Origin: JAIQET01 sp035542575
GTDB taxonomy: Bacteria; Acidobacteriota; Terriglobia; Terriglobales; Acidobacteriaceae
Reading direction: 5' to 3'
NCBI GenBank assembly: GCA_035542575.1
Contig: DATKLE010000058.1
Span: 23,372 to 87,371, forward strand
Length of the DNA: 64,000 nucleotides
Shown: piece after piece, positions 16,833 through 25,915 of the stretch
Numbering within the stretch: the stretch's first letter is position 1
How the letters are laid out: every line of letters begins with the position of its first letter
Position numbers and translations under genes: made by a program
The notes under the pieces: generated by a model
Seen by the model: only the letters and a program-made list of their open reading frames with translations
Told to the model about the DNA's origin: nothing
Database searches by the model: none

Positions 16833-17570
16833 ATGAGTACGCAAGCGGAGGTGTTGCACATCACAGCACAGCCGGACTGCTTCGAGGAGCAAGGAGCGGA
16901 GCAGAACCCCTCCCTGCCGCGAGCACGACTGGAGTGCTGGGATTGGGACCGCTTCGCGGCAGAGCAGATTCAACATCTGGTGTGCCAGGTCTTCTCTCCG
17001 GGGTGGCCGCGGCCGGCCCATCAGGTGGTGATCAGCGCCGTGGATCGGGACAGCGACATTGACGGTGTGTGCATGCAGGTGGGGCAGGCGCTGGCCCAGC
17101 AGGTTCGAGGAAACATCTGCGTAGTGGAGGCCAACCTGCCCACTGCAGAGCCCGAAAACAGCTTTGGGAGGAGCACCGGCGACCCAGTCTGTGGTCAGGT
17201 ACGACGGGGCTCGTTGCGGGAGTCCTCCCGCCAGATTTGCGAAAACCTATGGCGGATGTCACCGCAGACTCTACCCGGAGAGAATGGGCATGGCCCGCCG
17301 GCGGCGTGGCTGCGCACCAGACTGGCGCAGTTGCGGCACGACTTTGAATACACTGTGCTGCAGGCCCCACCGGTCTTGCTGTCGAGCGAGGCGGCGCTTC
17401 TGGGCAGTCTGAGCGATGGAGTCATTCTGGTCCTGGAGGCGAACTCCACCCGCCGGATAGCGGCCCGCAGGACCAAGGAACTCCTGCAGGCAGCGAATGC
17501 GCGGGTGCTGGGGACGATTTTGGCCGAGAGGACTTTCCCGATACCGGAAAGAATCTATCGAAAGCTGTAG
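16833..17570 (+). CDS. BY-kinase/CpsD-like P-loop protein lacking Walker A
   Basis: 245 residues from the ATG at 16833, 28 bases after the corrected end of the Wzz gene. The layout resembles the cytoplasmic tyrosine-kinase partner of Wzz proteins: VVISAVDRDSDIDGVCMQVG where a GxxxxGKS/T loop would be, GNICVVEANLP like Walker A-prime, and a C-terminal YTVLQAPPVLLSSEAALLGS and GVILVLEANSTRR like the family Walker B/dinucleotide part. The Walker A lysine is absent, so kinase activity is doubtful; it may act as a structural partner of chain-length control. In frame with the misread Wzz frame, hence the apparent fusion. Confidence 0.7.
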   Translation: MSTQAEVLHITAQPDCFEEQGAEQNPSLPRARLECWDWDRFAAEQIQHLVCQVFSPGWPRPAHQVVISAVDRDSDIDGVCMQVGQALAQQVRGNICVVEANLPTAEPENSFGRSTGDPVCGQVRRGSLRESSRQICENLWRMSPQTLPGENGHGPPAAWLRTRLAQLRHDFEYTVLQAPPVLLSSEAALLGSLSDGVILVLEANSTRRIAARRTKELLQAANARVLGTILAERTFPIPERIYRKL

Positions 17571-17684
17571 CGGCTTTCGCGGATTCTCGTCTGGGACTCG
17601 GTTGTGAGATGTGATGTGGAAAACGCGCCAAGAATGGGCTTGGGACTCAATTAGCGAAGCTATGGCCGGGAGAAAGCGAGTCCG

Positions 17685-18218
17685 ATGATGGCGAGCCGGG
17701 CCCTTTTCACACCTCAGACTCTTGAAGCGGCACAGTGGTATGCAATCCTGACCAAATACCGTTTCGAAAGAAAAGCCGTAGCGCACCTTGCCAGCAAAGG
17801 AGTGGAAACCTTCCTTCCTCTGCTGGAGGAAATCCGCCTCTGGAGCGATCGCCGTAAGACCCTGCGGATTCCTCTGTTTCCGGGTTATGCGTTTGTGCGG
17901 CTGGACTTGGCTTCCCCCGCCCGCCTGGATGTGCTGCGAACTGAGGGGGTCCTGCGTTTCGTCGCCTTCGGGAAAGATGTGACCGCCGTCCCTGCCAAGC
18001 AGGTCGAAGACCTCCGGAAGCTCTTGTCGCACAAAGTTCCGTGCTCGCTGCACGCCTTCCTCACCGTGGGACAGCGGGTACGGATTCGCGGGGGTTGCCT
18101 CGACGGCCTGGAGGGCATCCTGGAGCAGAACCAGGAGAGAAACCTGGTGATTTCCATCACCTCCATCCAGCGCTCGGTGGCAATCAAGATCGAAGGCTAC
18201 GAACTGGAACTGATCTGA
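17685..18218 (+). CDS. NusG-like (UpxY/RfaH-type) transcription antitermination protein
   Basis: 177 residues, ATG at 17685 or 17688 with GGGAGA upstream. NGN domain with the family core QWYAILTKYRFERKAV and PLFPGYAFVRLD, then a C-terminal KOW domain (VGQRVRIRGGCLDGLEGIL). Specialised NusG paralogues encoded in polysaccharide loci reduce termination inside their own long operon, which is the probable role here. The sugar transferase gene begins one base after its stop. Confidence 0.93.
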   Translation: MMASRALFTPQTLEAAQWYAILTKYRFERKAVAHLASKGVETFLPLLEEIRLWSDRRKTLRIPLFPGYAFVRLDLASPARLDVLRTEGVLRFVAFGKDVTAVPAKQVEDLRKLLSHKVPCSLHAFLTVGQRVRIRGGCLDGLEGILEQNQERNLVISITSIQRSVAIKIEGYELELI

Positions 18219-18219
18219 A

Positions 18220-19849
18220 GTGTCCCCACCTGCAGCAGTTGAACGTGAAAGCCACCGGCGGCGAGTTTCGCCCGCCTCGCGGGTGATTCCGGGCGCGCGA
18301 CCTGCAGCCGGCTTGCCGCGCAAGAAGCCGCAATCCGCCATTCTGGATGAGCGTTATTGGGCAGAAGAGGATCGGCAGCGACTGGGACCAAGGATCCGGA
18401 AGGGCGCTTTGGAGGCACTGGCCGAAGCGGTGTTGCCGATGCCCTCCATCGCGGAACAGCGGCCCAGGCTCGCGGCCGCGGTGGCAGTTGATTTTCTGGC
18501 GGTGCTCACCAGTTTCATGGCAGCGGTTCATGTTCCGGCGCTGCTCGAGTTTGCGATTCGTCACGATGCGGCGGCGTGGTTACGGTCTTCCTTCTTCCCT
18601 GTCTGTTGCCTGGGACCGTTGCTGCTGCAGGCTGTGGTGCTCACGCTGCTGGGTTATTCGGAGGGGCTGTACCGGCCCGACCTCAGGCGGTCGGGCCACG
18701 AGGAACGAGTCATTCTGGCCAAGGTGGTGGCCTGGTCCACGCTGCTGCTGGGTGCTGCGATTCTCTTGGGAATCGACGAGATGTCGCTGGGGACGCTCAT
18801 CACGACCGCGCCCCTGAATTACCTGGCCATGCTGGGCGGGAGAGAGTGGCGGCGGCGCACCAAGATGGACGCACAGACCAAGAATGTACGGAACGTACTG
18901 ATCGTGGGAGCAGGAAAGCTTGCCCGGGAAGCAGCGGCCCATCTGGCTCAGCACCGCGAGTTGGGCCGGGCAGTGCGAGGATTCTTGACAGAAGGCGGGC
19001 CGGTGGGTGGCGACGTCCTGGGGACGGTGGAGGACCTTGCCCGCGTGGCGCGAGCGGAGTTTGTGGACGAGGTGCTCTTAGCGATCCCAGAGGATCGCGA
19101 CCTGACCCGGCGAGTCATCCGCGAAGCTCGTCGCAGTCGACTGGACGTCAAGATCGTCCCCGATCTGTTCGGATTTAAGGCGCAGTCCGAAGTTCTGGAA
19201 AGCCTTGGCAGCATTCCAGTCGTCACGCTGTACCAGGAACCTATTCCAGCGTTTGGTCTGTTTCTGAAGCGGGCAGTAGATGCGGTCGGAGCCGCCACCG
19301 GACTGGTGATTTCGACCCCGTTGTTGGCTGCGATTGCGCTGCTCATCAAGCTGGACTCGAAGGAACCGGTATTGTACCGGGCCGCGCGAGTGGGCAGGAA
19401 GGGGCAAGAGTTCCTCTGCTGCAAGTTCCGCACCATGGTTACGGATGCGGATAAGCTCAAACCCCAACTGCGTGCCTGCAACGAGCGCGAGGGACCCTTT
19501 TTCAAGATGGCGGATGATCCGCGCATCACGCGGGTGGGGCGGTTTCTGCGCCGTTACAGCCTCGACGAACTCCCGCAACTGTGGAACGTGCTCACCGGCG
19601 AGATGAGCCTGGTAGGGCCGGCGCCCACATCCACTGGACGATTTCGAGCACTACGACCTCGAAGACCTGCGGCGGCTGGATGTAACCCCCGGCATTACCG
19701 GCTTGTGGCAGGTCACCGCGCGGCGTGACCCCTCATTTGAGCGAAACATGGCGCTTGATCTCGAGTACATCGAGGGCTGGACCCTGTGGGTGGATCTGCG
19801 GATTCTGTGCCGCACCATCTCGGTAGTGTTGCAAGGAAGCGGGGCGTGA
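18220..19849 (+). CDS. Exopolysaccharide polyprenyl-phosphate sugar transferase (WbaP/WcaJ-like), frameshifted
   Basis: Initiating glycosyltransferase that loads the first sugar-phosphate onto undecaprenyl phosphate. N-terminal membrane spans (about 85-215), CoA-binding-like Rossmann part (VRNVLIVGAGKLAREAAAHL), then the bacterial sugar transferase domain (LFLKRAVDAVGAATGLVIS, FLCCKFRTMV, SLDELPQLWNVLTGEMSLVG). At 19620-19621 one extra G breaks the frame inside the conserved GPRPHPLDD motif. The other frame continues with RPHPLDDFEHY, LDVTPGITGLWQVTAR and ends at 19849, the normal family ending. Corrected length 542 residues; as written the product stops at 19728 with a scrambled tail. Confidence 0.88.
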
Positions 19850-21157
19850 TAAGCGAGCGATTTTCCCCGCCTGAACTGGCGTGTTCCGCAGCGGCGGCAG
19901 CAGTGCGTCCGCTGCACGCGTTGCTGGCTGCGCCTTCCCTGCTCTTCCTGGCCACGCTGGCGGTGATGCTGTTTCGACCACCGGACTTGCACCTCTATTC
20001 ACTGGACCGGGTAGCGTTCGCGGTGCTGGTTTTCGTCGTGCTGATGAGCGCCCTGGCCCAGCGGCAGTCGTTGCGCATGACCGACGCGGTGACCTGGCCG
20101 ATGCTGGTCCTGCTTCTGCTGACGCTCTACGGCGTCATGACACAGCCGTACAACGCTCAGAACTGGAGCCTGTTCGCCGCCAAGTGGGCCGTGCCGTTCG
20201 TCCTGTTCCACCTCGCCGGTTTGGTATTCGAGGATGCGACGTCCTTGCGCAAGTTTGAGACCTTCGCGTTGATTGTATTGGCTTACCTCAGCCTGACCGC
20301 CATCTTCTTTCTGATAGGGGCGAAGGCGTTGATCTTTCCGCGCTTCATCCTAGACGAAAGTCTGGGCATCCATGCTGACCGGGCCCGCGGACCCTTCCTG
20401 CAGGCGGTCGCCAATGGCGTAACCCTGAACCTGCTGGGCCTGATCGCGTTGAACTCTTTCCGGCGGGGGCGCCTGCGGGGCGTGCTCGCCGTTCTGTTCC
20501 TGATTGCGTTGCCCCTCGCCATCCTGGCCACCAAAACCCGAGCGGTGTGGTTTGTCGTTCGCCGGCTCGGTGCTGTTGTTGTTCCTGGCTTCCCCGAGCA
20601 CACGGCTGCGGCGCGCGTGCGGTGGGCTGGTGTGCGCGGGCGCATTGGGATTGCTGATAACCGTTGGTCTTGGCGATGTGAGCGGTCCACTCGGAGACCG
20701 GCTGGAGGACCGTTCGCCGGTGGAATACCGCATGGTCGTGTATGAAGCGGGCTGGCAGATGTTTCTCGACAAGCCGCTCACGGGGTGGGGCGCCAGCCGG
20801 ATGCAGCCCGAGCTGCAGAAGCGCATCGCCGGGTTCCATCAGGACGCGTTCTTCATGCACAACACCTACCTCGAGGTGGTGGTCGAGCATGGTCTGCTCG
20901 GTCTGGCCTTGTATGCGTGGATGGTGATCGGCCTGCTCCGACTGGCACGAAAGCGCGTTCCAGAAGATTCGGACGGCGATTTTCTGGATGGGCCGTTCCG
21001 TGCGCTCTGGCCGATCCTAGTGGCGGTCTACATGGTGAACGCGAGCTTTGTGGTGATGAATTACCAGTTTGTGAACGGACTCCTGTTTACGCTGGCGGGA
21101 ATGCTGGCGGCGCAAAATCGCCGCGTGGAAGGCGGAGGCTATGTCCTCGCAGGCTGA
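19846..21157 (+). CDS. O-antigen ligase/polymerase (Wzy/WaaL-like) membrane protein, frameshifted
   Basis: Starts at the GTG at 19846, overlapping the sugar transferase stop by four bases (GTGA). Many membrane spans; C-terminal Wzy_C features GWGASRMQPELQKRI and MHNTYLEVVVEHGLLGL. At 20551-20553 a TTT (expected TT) breaks the frame right after LATKTRAVW. The other frame continues LSFAGSVLLLFLASPS through to 21157. Corrected length about 436 residues. As read, the first frame ends at 20745 with non-membrane sequence. Role: polymerising or ligating repeat units in the periplasm. Confidence 0.85.
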
Positions 21158-24100
21158 AGCGGCCAGTGTGCTGAGCGCACCGGTCGCGTTGCCGGCAGCG
21201 TCGAGGGCTGTCGTTGGGGACCGCCTTGGCGAGCGGGCTTCGGAACGAGGGCTCTCCCCCGCGGCATCGTTTTCTCATCTTGCCACAGCCGGGGCCGGCT
21301 ACCTTGCGATCCGTTACGGGCTCGGCGTTCTGGTCAGCCTGGGCAACATGCTGGTGCTGACCTGGTGGATTGGTCCGCACGCGTATGGGGTGTTTGTCAC
21401 CGCCATCAGCCTGGTCGCGTTCCTGGCGAGCCTGGGGCGTGCGGGAGTGGACACCTACCTGGTGCGGCGAGCGGCCGCGCCCGACGCGCGACTCTACGGC
21501 ATCGCCGCCACCGTGATTCTTGCTGTCTCGGCAGGCCTGGTGCTGGCCGGAGCGGGATTGGCCCCCTTGCTGGTGCGCTGGTACGGAAGTCGTGAGTTCG
21601 TGGCGCCTTACCTGGTGCTGCTTTGCAACCTTCCGATTGTTGGCTTGACAGGGGTGCCTACAGCCAAGCTCGAGCGAGAGCTTAACTTTCGGACCGTCGC
21701 GGGAATTGAGCTGGCAGGACAAGCCGTGGGCCTGGTGCTTTCGCTGGTGTTGGCGTTGTCAGGAATGGGGGTGTGGGCGCCGGTAGGTGGGCAAATAGCA
21801 TGGCAAGCCTTCCTACTGATTGCTGTGTATTGGGCGGCGCGGCTGCTTCCGCGGCTGCAGTTCGACTGGCGCGAAGCGCGGGAGATGCTGTCGTTTGGCA
21901 TCGGGGTGAGCGCTTCCATGCGGGCCTGGCAGCTGCGGACGCTGGTGAATCCGCTGCTCGTGGGACGCTTTGCCGGGGCCGAGGGCGTAGCCTTCGTGGG
22001 GCTGGCCATTCGCATCGCCGAGGCGCTCGGGTCGGTGCGTTTGGCAGCGGGACGCCTGGCAATTGCGGCGCTGGCGCGTTTGCAAGACCGGCGAGAAGAG
22101 TTCCGCCGCGCCCTGCAGCGAGCGCTCTTCCTCCAGGTCATGACGCTGGGGCCGCTGCTGGGCGGGTTTGCGCTGGTGGGGCCGCTGGTCGTCCGCCATG
22201 TGATCGGGGTGAGGTGGATGCCGAGCCTGGCGGTGTTTCCTTTCATCGCCGCCGGCGTGCTGGTGAATTCGATCTACAACCTCCAGGCGTCGGCGTTGTT
22301 CGTGATGGGGCGGCAGTGGCTCGTAATGCGCTCCTACCTGACCCACGTACTCCTGCTGGGAGCGGGAACGCTGCTCCTGCTGCCGCGACTTGGCATCACC
22401 GCCTATGGCTGGGCAGAGTTGCTGGCCTGTGCCGCCTATTTCATGATTCAAGCTGGCTTGGCAAAAACGGCAGCCATCTCGTATCGCAGGCTGGCGCCCT
22501 GGCTCGCCATTTTTCTGGCGCTGGTGTTCGCGCCGGCTTTGCACAACTGGACCGCGGCACTGTGGCTGCCAATGGTGGGAGCAGCAACGGCGTGGGAGTG
22601 GAGACAGGCTCCTGCCACAAAGAGCCTGCGCAACCTTTTCGAGTGCCAGATCCGAGGCAGACACCTCCAGCGCCTGCGGAGCTTTGTTGCCAAGGCCCGC
22701 CAGCGCGGCTGGCCGTATCTGCAGGCGGTAGCGATCTACAGTGTGCGCAGCCGGGCTTACCGCTTGCAGTTGAGGTTGCAGCGGGCGATTGAAATTTCCA
22801 ATCGTGGGCAGATTGCCGCGCTTCGCCGGCGTTCTTGGCATCGGAGACGGCACAAGGCGGGCGCGGACGGCATCGGACCGGTCTTCCATTTCAACGCCGC
22901 CGACATTCCACGAATCATTCTCTCCATCCCCGCAGAGTTGAGACGCAAGACTATCGCCCGCGCCGATGCCGTCATGGAGCAGCGCTTCGTCTTCCGGGGC
23001 CGGGAGCAGGCGTTTCCCGGCGTGGTGGACTGGAATGCCTGCCCGAACGGAAATCTCTCCTGGCAATGGGACCTCAACCGGCACGCATTCTTTCTGACCC
23101 TGGCAACCTCTTATTACTACACCCGTGATACACGATATCTCGGGAAGCTGGCCGCGATGTGGACCGACTGGATTGAGCGGAATCCAGTGGGCAAGGGGGC
23201 AGCCTGGACGTACCCCTTCGAAGTTGCGGCCCGGCTGCAGAACTGGATCTGGGCCTATTTCCTGCTGCTCTACTCCGGCGGCGTCAATGAAGGGCATCTC
23301 GACGCGATTGCCGCGGCCCTGCGAGCCCACGGAACCTACCTCAACTGCAATCTGGAGTATCACTGGCCCAACAATCATCTCTTGCTGGAGGCCAAAGCGC
23401 TGTACGAATACGCTCTGCTGTTCCCACAGTATCGCGAGACGGAAAAATATCTCACGCGGGCCGGGCGCGCGCTCCGGCATGAGGTGCCCAGGCAGGTGTT
23501 GCCCGACGGAGCACACTCGGAGCTGTGCTCCATGTATCACCGAATTCTGGCCGGCGAACTGGGCGAACTCGCGTTGCTCTGCCGGCGCAACCGCAGGCCT
23601 CTTCCGTCCATAGTCGAGCAGCGCGTGGAAAGGTTAGTGGAATTCTCACGGGCATTGTTGCGTGAGGACGGCAGCATGCCGCTGCTGGGGGACTCGGCAA
23701 TGGACGACGTGCAGATTCGCTTCGATCCGGCCCGCCAGGACCACTCCGATCTGAACTACTGGCTGCGGCAGCCGGAACACGAGGTGGCCACAGAGCGCGG
23801 GGTTGGGGCAGCGCCCGAGCTGAAAATCTTCTCCGAAGCGGGCTACGCCTTCGTGCGCGGCGGCGAGGGCGCGCGCCGATTTCATCTTACCTTCGACTTT
23901 GGCCGGGTCAGCCGTTGTCCTGCCGGGAACCATGCTCACTGCGATGCGTTGAGTCTTGAGCTGTTTGCCGGCGGCCGGGCGCTGGTGATCGATCCCGGAG
24001 TGTATTTGCCCTGGAACGACGGAGAACGTTGGGCGCGCCATTTTCGCAGTACCGCAGCCCACAACACGCTCGTCGTGGATGGCAGGGAACAATCGGAACT

Positions 24101-24668
24101 TTGCGCTTACGCTGACGTTCGGCAAGAGGCACAAACCCAACTGCTCGGTTATTCCGTTAGCGGCGATGCGGCCTCGGTTTCTGCCGAATGCAGGCCTTAT
24201 TGGGCGGCAGATGAACACATCTCTCACCGTCGAGAAGTCTGCTGTCACACAGGTGGCACTGTGCGCATCCGCGATCAGGTAGTGGGCAGTGGAGCGCATC
24301 ACCTGGAATGGTCATTCCATTTTGCGCCTGGAATCGATGTGCGGGAGATGGCGCCGGGAAAACTGGCGGCCAGGATGGCGGACACGAAAACCGAGGTATT
24401 TCGCATGGAAGTAAGCGGCGATCCACCGAGTCTCAGGTTGGCGCGCGGTGAGACCGACCCGCTGCGGGGCTGGGTGGCGCGGCATTCGTCCGAGGTATTG
24501 CCAGCATACACGGCAGTGTACTCCCTGAAAGCACTCTTGCCGCTCGAGATTGAGTTTCACTTTGAGTTGACCGGTGAGGAGCCTGCGGAAAGCACGCCCG
24601 CTTCCGCCGAAGAGCCGGTGAACATTGTCTCCCAACAGGAGCCCGCTCCATTGTCCGTTCTGCATTGA
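21141..24668 (+). CDS. Polysaccharide flippase fused to heparinase II/III-like lyase
   Basis: 1175 residues in one uninterrupted frame. Residues about 50-490 are a multi-span Wzx-type lipid-linked oligosaccharide flippase (NMLVLTWWIGPHAYGVFVTA, LERELNFRTVAGIELAGQ). After a basic linker (about 490-560) comes a heparinase II/III-like protein: helical toroid with WNACPNGNLSWQWDLNRHAF and NCNLEYHWPNNHLL, then the beta-sandwich with NHAHCDALSLELFAGGRALV and HNTLVVDGREQS. No start codon with a ribosome site was found in the linker, so a real fusion seems likelier than two genes, but nearby frameshifts call for care. Overlaps the ligase gene by 17 bases. Confidence 0.8.
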   Translation: MSSQAEAASVLSAPVALPAASRAVVGDRLGERASERGLSPAASFSHLATAGAGYLAIRYGLGVLVSLGNMLVLTWWIGPHAYGVFVTAISLVAFLASLGRAGVDTYLVRRAAAPDARLYGIAATVILAVSAGLVLAGAGLAPLLVRWYGSREFVAPYLVLLCNLPIVGLTGVPTAKLERELNFRTVAGIELAGQAVGLVLSLVLALSGMGVWAPVGGQIAWQAFLLIAVYWAARLLPRLQFDWREAREMLSFGIGVSASMRAWQLRTLVNPLLVGRFAGAEGVAFVGLAIRIAEALGSVRLAAGRLAIAALARLQDRREEFRRALQRALFLQVMTLGPLLGGFALVGPLVVRHVIGVRWMPSLAVFPFIAAGVLVNSIYNLQASALFVMGRQWLVMRSYLTHVLLLGAGTLLLLPRLGITAYGWAELLACAAYFMIQAGLAKTAAISYRRLAPWLAIFLALVFAPALHNWTAALWLPMVGAATAWEWRQAPATKSLRNLFECQIRGRHLQRLRSFVAKARQRGWPYLQAVAIYSVRSRAYRLQLRLQRAIEISNRGQIAALRRRSWHRRRHKAGADGIGPVFHFNAADIPRIILSIPAELRRKTIARADAVMEQRFVFRGREQAFPGVVDWNACPNGNLSWQWDLNRHAFFLTLATSYYYTRDTRYLGKLAAMWTDWIERNPVGKGAAWTYPFEVAARLQNWIWAYFLLLYSGGVNEGHLDAIAAALRAHGTYLNCNLEYHWPNNHLLLEAKALYEYALLFPQYRETEKYLTRAGRALRHEVPRQVLPDGAHSELCSMYHRILAGELGELALLCRRNRRPLPSIVEQRVERLVEFSRALLREDGSMPLLGDSAMDDVQIRFDPARQDHSDLNYWLRQPEHEVATERGVGAAPELKIFSEAGYAFVRGGEGARRFHLTFDFGRVSRCPAGNHAHCDALSLELFAGGRALVIDPGVYLPWNDGERWARHFRSTAAHNTLVVDGREQSELCAYADVRQEAQTQLLGYSVSGDAASVSAECRPYWAADEHISHRREVCCHTGGTVRIRDQVVGSGAHHLEWSFHFAPGIDVREMAPGKLAARMADTKTEVFRMEVSGDPPSLRLARGETDPLRGWVARHSSEVLPAYTAVYSLKALLPLEIEFHFELTGEEPAESTPASAEEPVNIVSQQEPAPLSVLH

Positions 24669-25915
24669 TGTCCACGGTTGCCTACCTCGCCAATCAGTTG
24701 CCCTCTCCGGTTGAACCTTACCTTGTGGAGGAAATCCAGGAACTCCGGCGCCGAGGAGTGAGTGTGATCCCATGCAGCGCGCGACGGCCGCAGGCTGCGG
24801 CGCTCGACCGTGAACTGGCAATTCTCTCGGCAGAAACGCTGTGCCTGCAACCGCTGCGCTTTAGGCTTCTGCTGCCGGCGGCGTGGCTGTGTGTGCGGAA
24901 ATTTACCCTGCTGGCGGGCTTCTTCAGACGTGTTCTGGCGCAGGGAAATGAGTCTGCAAGCCGGCGGGTGCGGGCGCTGCTGCACACCTGGCTGGGGGTG
25001 TACTACGCGCTGCTGCTTGAGGGACGCGGCGTGGCGCACCTCCATGTGCATCATGGCTATTTCGCGTCTTGGGTCGCCATGGTCGCCGCGCGTGTGCTGG
25101 GCATTGACTTCAGCATGACGCTGCATGGCTCCGACCTGCTGCTGCACGCCGCCTACCTCGACACCAAGCTGAAGAACTGCGAGTTCTGCCTGACGGTCTC
25201 GGAATTCAATCGGCAGCACATTCTGCGGAGCTACCCGGAGATCGCGCCGGAAAAAATAAGGGTGCAGCGCATAGGGGTGGACACCGGCGGCCAGGTCTGT
25301 TCCGCCGCGAGTGCCCAGCCTGGGAAGTCGCGCCTGATCATGTTGGCCGTCGGGCGTCTGCACTCGGTCAAGGACCACGCCTTCTTAGTTCGCGCCTGCC
25401 GCAGGCTGAAGGACCGCGGCATGGAATTCCTGTGCCTGATTGCCGGCGAGGGCCCCGAGCGGGCAGGCCTCGAGCGGCTCATCCACGACCTGGGTTTGAC
25501 AGAAGAAGTCAAACTCCTCGGCTACGTTCCTCGCCAACAACTCGATTCGTACTACGCCCTGGCTGACCTGGTCGTCCTTACCAGTCGCAGCGAGGGCATC
25601 CCGCTGGTGCTGATGGAGGCCATGGCGCTGGTGAGAACCGTGCTGGCGCCCGCGATCACCGGAATTCCAGAACTGGTGTTGGATGGCAGGACCGGCTTCC
25701 TTTATCGGCTGGGTTCACTGGACGACTTCGTGGCGCGGGTGGAGATGATTCGCAGATCGGGCCCCACCTTGCCGCCCGTCGGTCAGGCCGCGCGCCAGCA
25801 CGTGCTCCAGCACTTCAACCGGGAGAAAAACCTGAGGGCATTCGGCGACTTCTTTGTCGGACACATTACGCCAGCCGCGCACAGCAAATCTTATGAGGAT
25901 CCTCTACTGCAATAA
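24668..25915 (+). CDS. Glycosyltransferase family 4 protein
   Basis: 415 residues; the ATG at 24668 shares its A with the TGA of the fused flippase gene. GT-B fold: N-terminal acceptor domain with MTLHGSDLLLHAAYL, C-terminal nucleotide-sugar domain with LAVGRLHSVKDHAFLVRACR and the GT4 motif SRSEGIPLVLMEAMAL. Likely adds a sugar to the lipid-linked repeat unit on the cytoplasmic side; the sugar is unknown. The next gene starts 23 bases before its end. Confidence 0.93.
   Translation: MSTVAYLANQLPSPVEPYLVEEIQELRRRGVSVIPCSARRPQAAALDRELAILSAETLCLQPLRFRLLLPAAWLCVRKFTLLAGFFRRVLAQGNESASRRVRALLHTWLGVYYALLLEGRGVAHLHVHHGYFASWVAMVAARVLGIDFSMTLHGSDLLLHAAYLDTKLKNCEFCLTVSEFNRQHILRSYPEIAPEKIRVQRIGVDTGGQVCSAASAQPGKSRLIMLAVGRLHSVKDHAFLVRACRRLKDRGMEFLCLIAGEGPERAGLERLIHDLGLTEEVKLLGYVPRQQLDSYYALADLVVLTSRSEGIPLVLMEAMALVRTVLAPAITGIPELVLDGRTGFLYRLGSLDDFVARVEMIRRSGPTLPPVGQAARQHVLQHFNREKNLRAFGDFFVGHITPAAHSKSYEDPLLQ

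Noticed and set aside
21813..23540. 575-codon minus-strand open frame
   Set aside because: Antisense shadow of the flippase-lyase gene; composition is Gln/Arg/His-rich noise.
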